Positions 1 to 5,462 of a stretch of 5,462 nucleotides of DNA are shown piece by piece (position 1 is the first letter of the stretch; every line of letters begins with the position of its first letter). The position numbers and the translations under genes were made by a program. The stretch comes from Chitinophagaceae bacterium UBA3961. Its GTDB lineage: Bacteria; Bacteroidota; Bacteroidia; Chitinophagales; Chitinophagaceae. A model generated the notes under the pieces. It saw only the letters and a program-made list of their open reading frames with translations, did not search any database and was not told where the DNA came from. The stretch covers positions 10,136-15,597 of the forward strand of contig DGDD01000053.1 in NCBI GenBank assembly GCA_002385265.1, given 5' to 3'.

Positions 1-64
1 AATTGAAAATGCCCCTTCATTGTTTTTTTTGAACAAACATTTTTCAAAATAAAAATTAACTACT
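1..64 (+). other. A/T-rich leader upstream of the operon
   Basis: This short stretch precedes the first complete gene. I cannot place a convincing Bacteroidota promoter (TTG about 20 bases ahead of TAnnTTTG) in it; the window may cut the promoter off. Two things are visible. One is a 7-base inverted repeat, TTTTGAA (27-33) and TTCAAAA (43-49). The other is a frame open from base 2 to a TAA at 50-52, which could be the last 16 codons of an upstream gene whose stop would lie 12 bases before the ferredoxin start. That frame is too short to call as a gene. No Shine-Dalgarno sequence precedes the ATG at 65, which is common in Bacteroidota. Confidence 0.4.
27..49. repeat. Short inverted repeat ahead of the first gene
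   Basis: TTTTGAA at 27-33 is the exact reverse complement of TTCAAAA at 43-49, with 9 bases between the arms. It lies 15 bases before the first start codon. It could be an operator for a dimeric regulator or a weak hairpin in the leader. The surroundings are so A/T-rich that chance is a serious alternative. I do not recognise it as a known operator. Confidence 0.25.
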
Positions 65-1000
65 ATGGCATGCGGTAACAACTGTTCATGTAATAACAAC
101 AACGCCGGAAACCAGGATAATTCCCGGAGAGATTTTCTTGTAAAAGGATTAATGGGTGGCATCGGCGCCGCTTTTCTTTCCGGATGTTCTACGAATGACA
201 AAGCCAAACATTCAGACGGTGAAAAGATAAATGTTTTAACGCATGATGGGAAATTGGTAACAGTAGATAAATCACAAGTGGCAAACTTTAAACCGCACAT
301 TTCCGAGGAGGATGTTCGTAAAGGAATACCGGGTAAAAAATTTGTGATGGTGATTGACCTGGCTAAATGTGATGGCTGTGGTAAGTGTACCAAGGCATGC
401 AATAAAATGCATTACCTGCCCAAAAATAAAGAGTGGATTGAGGTGATTGAAATGCAGGATTCACCAGAAGTGGCACCTTACTATTTTCCAAAGCCCTGTT
501 ACCATTGTGATAACCCACCCTGCACCAAAGTGTGCCCGGTAGATGCCACTTTTAAGAGAGAAGACGGTATAGTGGCGATAGATACGGACCGCTGTATTGG
601 CTGCCGCTTTTGCATGGCTGCATGCCCGTATTCAGTAAGGCTTTTTAACTGGACAGAACCTGTTAAGCCAAACATCATTGAAACAACACCAGCCGCAGAA
701 AATGTTTTTCAGAGTAAAAAAGGTTGCGTAGAAAAATGTGATTTCTGCCCTCACATGGCAAGGGAGGGAAAGCTGCCTGCTTGTGTTACCGGCTGCCCCA
801 TGAATGCCATTTGGTTCGGCGATGCAAATGAAGATGCAGTAACCTGTTATGATGGCACAACAACCAGGTTATCGCAATTACTGGAAGATGGAGGAGCTTA
901 TCGTTTCATGGAAGAATTAGGTACTGAGCCAAGGGTTTATTATCTGCCCCCAACCAACCGTACTTATAATGCTAAAGAAATTAAAATAGAAAAAGAGTGA
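65..1000 (+). CDS. Tat-exported four-cluster [4Fe-4S] ferredoxin subunit (DmsB/NrfC/HmcB/DsrO type)
   Basis: Likely the periplasmic electron-transfer subunit of a membrane oxidoreductase, passing electrons between the NrfD-type subunit encoded downstream and a catalytic subunit or cytochrome. Cysteine groups for four [4Fe-4S] clusters are visible: C102/C105/C108/C112; C145/C148/C153/C157; C177/C180/C183/C187; and C225/C228/C240/C244. This is the layout of the DmsB/PsrB/NrfC/HmcB family. The N-terminus has a twin-arginine motif (S20-R21-R22-D-F-L) and a short hydrophobic stretch ending in a lipobox (L-S-G-C41), so the protein is probably a Tat-exported lipoprotein. Before the Tat motif lies an odd Asn-rich segment with C3, C7 and C9. 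C221 and C261 are extra cysteines. The 311-residue length is a little above many family members because of the signal region and a linker at about 42-92. The ATG start keeps the Tat signal intact. The specific enzyme system is not determined. Confidence 0.9.
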   Translation: MACGNNCSCNNNNAGNQDNSRRDFLVKGLMGGIGAAFLSGCSTNDKAKHSDGEKINVLTHDGKLVTVDKSQVANFKPHISEEDVRKGIPGKKFVMVIDLAKCDGCGKCTKACNKMHYLPKNKEWIEVIEMQDSPEVAPYYFPKPCYHCDNPPCTKVCPVDATFKREDGIVAIDTDRCIGCRFCMAACPYSVRLFNWTEPVKPNIIETTPAAENVFQSKKGCVEKCDFCPHMAREGKLPACVTGCPMNAIWFGDANEDAVTCYDGTTTRLSQLLEDGGAYRFMEELGTEPRVYYLPPTNRTYNAKEIKIEKE

Positions 1001-1003
1001 TTT

Positions 1004-1576
1004 ATGAAAAAGCTGCTTGTTTTAATAATACTTGTTCCTGTTATATCTTCTGTTGTTAAAGCCCAACATGACAGTAGCGGTATTTATAAAACTGCGGATG
1101 ATTTTGCTGCAAACAAATTATCCTTTGCCATCAACTGTAAAACGGAGAAGCATAAAATATATCTGAACGATTTTTTTAACAAGTCTTACATCACTGTAAA
1201 ACATAACGATAGCACATATAAGATATTCAGAAAGGGTATTTATGGTTATCACTTCTGTAATGGTGAAACATACCGGATAGCAAATCGGCACGACCTGCTG
1301 GTTTTGAACCCCGATGAAAATATTATTATCTATAGAAGAGATATTACACATCCGCCCACAGGTAAAACCAACGTTACAAATTATTACTTCAGTAAAGGGC
1401 CTTATTCAACTGTCCAGCAATTAACATTCAAAAATTTAAAAAAGACTTTTTCTGAAAATCAAAAATTTTATCAGCAACTGGACAGCATGTTTAAATACAA
1501 TACAGAATTAGCCACCTATGATAATCAACATAAAACGTATGTTATAAACCGGGTTTATAAACTGAGTTTGGAGTAA
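1004..1576 (+). CDS. Exported protein of unknown function
   Basis: I do not recognise a characterised family. The 190-residue product starts with a clear Sec signal peptide (MKK, hydrophobic core, probable cleavage after V-K-A20 before Gln21), so it is likely periplasmic or surface-located. The mature part is polar, rich in Lys, Asn and Tyr, and probably mixed alpha/beta. It opens with S-G-I-Y-K-T-A-D-D-F, a motif style I associate with uncharacterised Bacteroidota secreted proteins. Only two cysteines (C45, C85) remain in the mature protein. They could form a disulfide; there is no CxxCH heme site or Fe-S pattern. It begins 3 bases after the ferredoxin stop and precedes the NrfD-type gene, so it sits inside the redox operon. 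A role in assembly of the complex or as an accessory subunit is only inferred from position. Confidence 0.8.
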   Translation: MKKLLVLIILVPVISSVVKAQHDSSGIYKTADDFAANKLSFAINCKTEKHKIYLNDFFNKSYITVKHNDSTYKIFRKGIYGYHFCNGETYRIANRHDLLVLNPDENIIIYRRDITHPPTGKTNVTNYYFSKGPYSTVQQLTFKNLKKTFSENQKFYQQLDSMFKYNTELATYDNQHKTYVINRVYKLSLE

Positions 1577-1615
1577 TTGATAAAACGATTAATCCAACAA
1601 TTTAAAATGACAATT

Positions 1616-2995
1616 ATGGAAAATTTGAATCCTGAAATAAGAAATCAAATTGAAAACGAACTGCTGGGTACAGTAGGCAGGCGTTACAGGCAGGAAACAT
1701 TTTGGGTAATTTTCTTGGGATTGGTATGTGCAGGGGGAACAATTGCCTGGGTTATCCAATTGAGAAAAGGATTAGGTGTTACAGCCATGAGGGATTATGT
1801 TTCCTGGGGCTTGTATATTTCATTACTGTTCTTTTTTGTAGGTGTAAGTTTGATTGGCGCATTAGTATCCTGCGTGTTGCGTATGTCAGGTGCTAAATGG
1901 CGCTATCCGCTTATCCGCATTGCAGAAGCTGTTACACTATCTGCCATCTTCTTTGCAGGCTTTATGCCCGTATTGGACATGGGCCGGCCCGAACGTTTAT
2001 ACTTTCTCATTACACATGGCCGTATTCAATCACCAATTCTATGGGATGTTGTAGCAATTGCTACCTACTTTATTGGAAGTGTAATTTATTTCTACCTGCC
2101 GTTGATACCTGATTTAGCTATCATGCGGGACAAACTTACGGATGCACCCATGTGGAGAAAAAAATTGTGGCGATGGCTGGCAATGGGCTGGGAAGATAAT
2201 TTACTGCAACGGCGCCTGCTAAAAAAATCAATGCTTATTTTATGTATTGTTATTTTGCCAGTAGCAATATCTGTACATACCATAAGTGCATGGCTGATAG
2301 CATTTACGTTACGGCCCGGCTGGAACTCTACAATCATGGGTCCATATTTTGTATTTGGAGCTTTGATGGCTGGTACCGCTATTATGATTCTTATTATTGC
2401 CAAGCTCCGTCATGGATACAGGCTTGAGCATTACCTCACACCCAAGCATTTCAATAACCTTGCTAAAATACTACTGGCACTAACAGCCTTTTATCTCTAC
2501 CTCAATATTAATAAATACGGTGTTCCTGCTTTTAAAATGGCAAAGGAAGAAAAAGCGGTGCTGGAAGATTTGTTTTATGGAAAGAATGCTTTTCTATTCT
2601 GGTTTACGCAAATCGTTGGTCTTATAATTCCGATTATTATTCTGTCATTCAAAAAAATCAGGCAATCTATCACATGGGTTGTGGCAGCGTCAGTAATGGT
2701 ATTACTCGGGGCTCTAATCAACCGTTATCTCATAGTTGTCCCAAATATGCTGCATCCTTTTGTACCTATTCAGCATGCACAACACGGTTATGCAACTTAC
2801 AATCCTACTTTAATTGAGTGGACAATTACTGCTTCTTCATTGGCAGGTTTTGTATTGCTGATTATTCTTCTTTTCAAACCCTTTCCTGTAATCACCATGT
2901 GGGAAGTAATTGAAGAGGTGGAGAAACGTGGCGAAAAAGAAATTGGGGTGGAAAATATTGTAAACTTTCAAAACATCCCCGGCCATGCAAGTTAA
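1616..2995 (+). CDS. NrfD/PsrC/ActC-type integral membrane quinol-binding subunit
   Basis: Polytopic subunit expected to bind quinone/quinol and pass electrons to or from the ferredoxin subunit encoded two genes upstream. About ten hydrophobic helices are visible (numbering from Met 1616, roughly 29-49, 63-87, 100-122, 143-165, 205-231, 239-263, 281-299, 324-344, 352-375 and 399-421). Family-like stretches include W-D-V-V-A-I-A-T-Y before helix 4, I-P-D-L-A after it, H-T-I-S-A-W in helix 5, R-P-G-W then G-P-Y-F-V before helix 6, and R-Y-L-I-V-V-P after helix 9. The ten-helix size and these stretches recall ActC of alternative complex III and HmcC/DsrP more than the eight-helix PsrC. The start is uncertain. 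The frame is open from a TTG at 1577 that abuts the previous stop, with ATGs at 1607 and 1616. I prefer 1616 because the bases before it look like the A/T-rich leaders of neighbouring genes. The product is 459 residues from 1616 or 472 from 1577. Confidence 0.88.
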   Translation: MENLNPEIRNQIENELLGTVGRRYRQETFWVIFLGLVCAGGTIAWVIQLRKGLGVTAMRDYVSWGLYISLLFFFVGVSLIGALVSCVLRMSGAKWRYPLIRIAEAVTLSAIFFAGFMPVLDMGRPERLYFLITHGRIQSPILWDVVAIATYFIGSVIYFYLPLIPDLAIMRDKLTDAPMWRKKLWRWLAMGWEDNLLQRRLLKKSMLILCIVILPVAISVHTISAWLIAFTLRPGWNSTIMGPYFVFGALMAGTAIMILIIAKLRHGYRLEHYLTPKHFNNLAKILLALTAFYLYLNINKYGVPAFKMAKEEKAVLEDLFYGKNAFLFWFTQIVGLIIPIIILSFKKIRQSITWVVAASVMVLLGALINRYLIVVPNMLHPFVPIQHAQHGYATYNPTLIEWTITASSLAGFVLLIILLFKPFPVITMWEVIEEVEKRGEKEIGVENIVNFQNIPGHAS

Positions 2996-3545
2996 TAAAC
3001 ACTATATCATCACCTTATTGTCATTCCTGCTGACAATGACCGTAGCTGCGCAGGATGAAAAAATAAAAGGAAACATAGCGCTGCAGATGGGCTCCAACGA
3101 CAGTATGCATGTTGTAACGGCTACGGTTACCAATATTATTACACAGTTACCTGTAAAAGATGTAGAGCTGATTTTTTATGTTCAGCGAACTTTTGGATTG
3201 ATGAAAGTTGCAGAAGGAACTACTGATACTACCGGTATTATTTCTGCCGAGTTTCCGCTGGATATTCAGGGCAGTAATTCAACACGGAAAATAGCACTCA
3301 TTGCAAAAGTGGAAGATAATGATGTGATGAGTGACACGGCCTTTCAGGTTGCCATTAATTCTAAACTTGTTTTCCCGGCAGACAAACCTGTACCACGTTC
3401 CATTGCCGGAGCTAATGCGCCCTGGTGGCTTGTAATCACATTTACAGTTGTAGTTGGAGCAGTATGGATACTCTTTGTATATGTATTGTATTTGGTTTAC
3501 CGAATCAGGAAAGCTTCAATAATGAAAGTCATTTCTAAACAGTAA
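2985..3545 (+). CDS. Exported Ig-like/transthyretin-like domain protein with C-terminal membrane anchor
   Basis: No characterised family is recognised with certainty. The 186-residue product has a signal peptide (cleavage probably near A22-Q23) and a beta-rich middle of about residues 28-128. Its pattern suits a single Ig-like or carboxypeptidase-regulatory-like sandwich: a strand with V-T-A-T-V-T-N, then P-V-K-D-V-E-L, then a T-D-T-T-G-I turn leading to a further strand. A transmembrane helix starting at W147-W148 and reaching about 172 follows, with a basic tail R-I-R-K. The expected topology is a periplasmic domain held in the inner membrane by the C-terminal helix. There are no cysteines or heme motifs, so it is not itself a redox carrier. 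Its start overlaps the last 11 bases of the NrfD-type gene in another frame, which suggests translational coupling and a shared complex. A structural, docking or assembly role is inferred from context. Confidence 0.78.
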   Translation: MQVNKHYIITLLSFLLTMTVAAQDEKIKGNIALQMGSNDSMHVVTATVTNIITQLPVKDVELIFYVQRTFGLMKVAEGTTDTTGIISAEFPLDIQGSNSTRKIALIAKVEDNDVMSDTAFQVAINSKLVFPADKPVPRSIAGANAPWWLVITFTVVVGAVWILFVYVLYLVYRIRKASIMKVISKQ

Positions 3546-3557
3546 AAATAAAAAATC

Positions 3558-3980
3558 ATGGAAACAGTAATTAAAACCATTTTCCGAAAAAAACTCTTGA
3601 CAGTTTCGTTACTGCTGCTGACAGCAATAATGGGAAGTGCATTTCTTTATCAGCAAAAAGAATGGAAAGCCCCTGCCTCCGCTGATGCAAAAAAGAATCC
3701 TCTCATTGCAGATGCAGGTACTCTTACGGCAGGTAAAACGGTGTATGTAAAAGAATGTCAATCCTGTCATGGAAAAAAAGGCAAGGGTGACGGTCCTTCT
3801 GCAAAAGACCTGGATATACCTGCAGGAGATTTTACAAAGGCAATTACCCAAAGCCAAAGTGATGGAGCCCTTTACTGGAAAATATCAGAAGGAAGAAAAC
3901 CGATGCCATCATTTAAAAAGAAACTAAATGAAACACAGATATGGCAATCTGTAGTTTATATGAGAACATTAAAACAATAA
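3558..3980 (+). CDS. Monoheme class I-like cytochrome c, membrane-anchored or exported
   Basis: Periplasmic electron carrier. The heme attachment site C67-Q-S-C70-H71 is followed by G-K-K-G-K-G-D-G-P, typical of small class I cytochromes. Met116 in K-P-M-P-S-F is the likely second axial ligand, and the C-terminal helix (about W129-L138, with V-V-Y-M-R) matches the usual closing helix of the fold. Residues about 13-32 form a hydrophobic segment after a basic start (R10-K11-K12). This may be an uncleaved inner-membrane anchor or a signal peptide cut after G-S-A28; I cannot decide which. The 140-residue length is normal for one heme domain plus an anchor. It lies 12 bases after the Ig-like gene and 3 before the porin. 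It could accept electrons from, or give them to, the NrfD/ferredoxin pair; its direct partner is not shown by the sequence. Confidence 0.9.
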   Translation: METVIKTIFRKKLLTVSLLLLTAIMGSAFLYQQKEWKAPASADAKKNPLIADAGTLTAGKTVYVKECQSCHGKKGKGDGPSAKDLDIPAGDFTKAITQSQSDGALYWKISEGRKPMPSFKKKLNETQIWQSVVYMRTLKQ

Positions 3981-3983
3981 TTT

Positions 3984-5147
3984 ATGAAAAAGAAAAATTT
4001 AATTCAGTTTGCCGGCCTGCTGTTATTTTCAGCAACAGCATTTAGCCAGCAATACAACCAGGAAAATATAGACAGCCTGATACAAAGCAAAGTACAGACA
4101 CAGATTGCAAGGAACAGCAAGTTCCTGATTTCGGGCTATACAAATATGACTGCCCGGTTTTCAAAGGAACAATCCTCTTTCTCCAACATAGGTTTTGTGC
4201 CTATTTTATTGTGGAAGCCACACCAGAATATTTTAGTTGAAGCAGAATTGGAAACAGGATTGGAAGGAAGTGAAACCAGTATTGAATTAGGATATGCTGA
4301 TGTCTCTTTTTTCTTAAACAAATACCTTACAGTCCGTACAGGTAAATTCATTTCACCTTTTGGCATTTTCCAGGACAGGTTACACCCATCATGGATAAAT
4401 AAGTTACCGACATTTCCAGTTGGCACTGGTGAGGATGAACTCGGTGTCGGTCCAACATCCGAAGTAGGAATTGACTTCCGGGGAGGAATACCCCTTGGCT
4501 CATCAAAAATGAATTACAGTGTTTTCCTGTCTAACGGGGCACAATTAATTACAGACCAGGGAATACCTTCTAAACAAGGAACACTCAGTTATGGTAATGC
4601 AGACGCTATCTCTAAAAAACTAACCGCAGGCGGAAGACTGGGTCTGCTTCCATTTTCAAACTCTTCTTTGGAGTTAGGAGTTTCGTTTCGGAGTGGTAAT
4701 GTAGGTGATAAAAACTCTGTTTATAAAAGCATTGATGCCAGGATGTATGCATTCGATTTAACGTACGTAAAGCAACTTGATTTTATCAAAGGAGTGTTTG
4801 ATGTAAAGGCTCAGTGGAATAAAGTAAATGTGGACAAGGCTGAATACATTGACCCCGGTGACCCAACAGGCAATACACTTTATACATTCGAAAATAAAAG
4901 AAGTTCATTCTTTACACAGGGGGCTTACAGACCAAGCATGGCACAAAGTAAGTTTCTTAAGAAAACAGAGCTTGTATTCCGCTATGCTGGTTTCACTCCA
5001 CCGGATGGTGCTAAGAATTTGGCGAAAATAAAACAATACACTTACGGCATAAACTATTGGGTAAACTGGCGAACAGCAGTGAAACTTGCTTATCAAAACC
5101 AAAAAAATGACAACGCCTTCCTGGTACAATTTGCCGTAGGCTTTTAA
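3984..5147 (+). CDS. Outer-membrane beta-barrel porin, OprO/OprP (phosphate-selective porin)-like
   Basis: Probably a barrel channel in the outer membrane. The 387-residue product has a Sec signal peptide (cleavage near S21-Q22) and a short helical, possibly coiled-coil segment at about 26-46. Alternating-hydrophobicity strands separated by polar loops then run to the end. The C-terminal residue is Phe (F-A-V-G-F), the usual signal for insertion by the BAM machinery. The stretch around 117-141 (V-R-T-G-K-F then S-P-F-G-I-F and H-P-S-W-I-N-K-L-P) resembles OprO/OprP-type proteins of Bacteroidota. The substrate cannot be inferred from that similarity; phosphate selectivity should not be assumed. 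It lies between two cytochrome genes, 3 bases after the first and 20 before the second, so it probably serves the redox module as a substrate channel. Less likely, it is a conduit housing a cytochrome. Confidence 0.85.
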   Translation: MKKKNLIQFAGLLLFSATAFSQQYNQENIDSLIQSKVQTQIARNSKFLISGYTNMTARFSKEQSSFSNIGFVPILLWKPHQNILVEAELETGLEGSETSIELGYADVSFFLNKYLTVRTGKFISPFGIFQDRLHPSWINKLPTFPVGTGEDELGVGPTSEVGIDFRGGIPLGSSKMNYSVFLSNGAQLITDQGIPSKQGTLSYGNADAISKKLTAGGRLGLLPFSNSSLELGVSFRSGNVGDKNSVYKSIDARMYAFDLTYVKQLDFIKGVFDVKAQWNKVNVDKAEYIDPGDPTGNTLYTFENKRSSFFTQGAYRPSMAQSKFLKKTELVFRYAGFTPPDGAKNLAKIKQYTYGINYWVNWRTAVKLAYQNQKNDNAFLVQFAVGF

Positions 5148-5167
5148 TAAAATTTAAAACATTTTAT

Positions 5168-5431
5168 ATGAAACGTAATACAATAATAATAGCAGTTGCA
5201 ATGATACTTACAACCGGCTTATTGATTGCCAGTTGTGTATCTACTAAAGTAACCGATAAAAGTGGCAACCAGTTGTGGAGCGAAAACTGCCAGCGTTGCC
5301 ATAATACACCACCCAGTTCTGCATTTACCAATACCCAATGGGAAGTGATTAATACACACATGCGGCAACGGGCAATGCTTACGGAAGATGAATACAAAAA
5401 GATTACTGAATTTATGCAGGCTGGTGAATAA
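5168..5431 (+). CDS. Very small monoheme cytochrome c lipoprotein
   Basis: The 87-residue product starts with a lipoprotein signal (basic start, hydrophobic core, lipobox L-I-A-S-C23), so the mature protein is a lipid-anchored chain of about 65 residues. It carries one heme site, C41-Q-R-C44-H45. The second axial ligand is probably Met65 in T-H-M-R-Q-R-A, with Met70 or Met83 as alternatives. The pattern W58...M-R-x-R-A-x-L-T-x-x-E is shared with small cytochromes whose C-terminal helix follows the ligand Met. At this length it is near the lower limit for a cytochrome c fold. Ser at +2 does not favour retention in the inner membrane by the E. coli rule, so outer-membrane placement is plausible, but Bacteroidota sorting differs. 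It is the last complete gene of the run and probably works with the upstream porin and cytochrome. Confidence 0.85.
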   Translation: MKRNTIIIAVAMILTTGLLIASCVSTKVTDKSGNQLWSENCQRCHNTPPSSAFTNTQWEVINTHMRQRAMLTEDEYKKITEFMQAGE

Positions 5432-5462
5432 GGTTGGTTTCTTCACATCCGTACCCTTTTAA
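5432..5462 (+). other. Short 3' flank, no terminator seen
   Basis: Thirty-one bases follow the last stop codon. I see no strong GC-rich hairpin with a T-run and no start codon. The operon may continue past the window or end just beyond it. Confidence 0.3.

Noticed and set aside
705..760. CDFCPH in the ferredoxin considered as a heme c site
   Set aside because: A heme c site needs CxxCH; here a Pro separates the second Cys from His, and the cysteines fit the fourth Fe-S cluster group.
994..1015. Repeated junction 'stop-TTT-ATG-AAA-AAG' at 998-1012 and 3978-3992
   Set aside because: The two gene junctions look alike, but Lys-rich signal peptide starts and A/T-rich spacers make this expected; it is not evidence of a regulatory repeat.
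2092..2403. 103-codon open frame on the - strand
   Set aside because: It lies wholly within the NrfD-type gene, antisense to strongly supported membrane helices, and its product has no recognisable features. It is a shadow of the coding strand.
65..2995. Assigning the locus to nitrite (Nrf), tetrathionate (Ttr) or polysulfide (Psr/Phs) reduction
   Set aside because: The ferredoxin and NrfD families are shared by all of these; without a catalytic subunit the substrate cannot be assigned.
4136..4426. 96-codon open frame on the - strand
   Set aside because: It is antisense to the OprO/P-like region of the porin gene, with no signal, motif or leader of its own.
3984..5147. Naming the barrel a phosphate porin or a SusC/TonB-dependent transporter
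   Set aside because: It lacks a plug domain and is far too short for a TonB-dependent transporter. OprO/P resemblance does not establish phosphate as substrate in Bacteroidota.
5164..5446. Two overlapping - strand open frames opposite the last gene
   Set aside because: The + strand frame here encodes a lipobox and CQRCH heme site with a normal leader; the opposite frames show no motifs.

Overview
This AT-rich window carries seven closely packed genes, all on the + strand. It looks like one operon from a Bacteroidota bacterium, plausibly near the Chitinophagia or Sphingobacteriia. The lineage is inferred from A/T-rich leaders without clear Shine-Dalgarno sites, 'MKK...' signal peptides ending in Ala-Gln or Ser-Gln, and the overall style of the proteins. 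I see no rRNA, tRNA, transposon, CRISPR array or long repeat. The longest stretch without a gene is the first 64 bases.

Layout: (1) a Tat-exported, lipobox-bearing ferredoxin with four [4Fe-4S] sites (65-1000); (2) a small exported protein of unknown function (1004-1576); (3) an NrfD/PsrC/ActC-type membrane quinol-binding subunit with about ten helices (about 1616-2995); (4) an exported Ig-like domain protein with a C-terminal membrane anchor (2985-3545); (5) a monoheme class I-like cytochrome c with an N-terminal anchor or signal (3558-3980); (6) an outer-membrane beta-barrel resembling the OprO/OprP porin family (3984-5147); (7) a very small monoheme cytochrome c lipoprotein (5168-5431). 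Gaps are -11 to about +39 bases, so cotranscription is likely.

Working model (inference): the NrfD subunit exchanges electrons with the quinone pool. The periplasmic ferredoxin forms a wire on top of it, and the two c-type cytochromes carry electrons across or around the periplasm. The porin would supply a passage through the outer membrane for the substrate or product. The NrfD plus four-cluster ferredoxin pair is shared with polysulfide, tetrathionate and nitrite reductases, the Hmc/Dsr complexes and alternative complex III. No molybdopterin catalytic subunit or multiheme cytochrome is encoded here. The direction of electron flow and the real substrate therefore cannot be read from this window. 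The catalytic partner may lie outside it, or the module may be a quinol:cytochrome c oxidoreductase without one.

The most unusual points are the gene content of the module (two unrecognised exported proteins and a porin inserted among redox subunits), the Cys-rich segment in front of the Tat motif, and the very small heme lipoprotein at the end.
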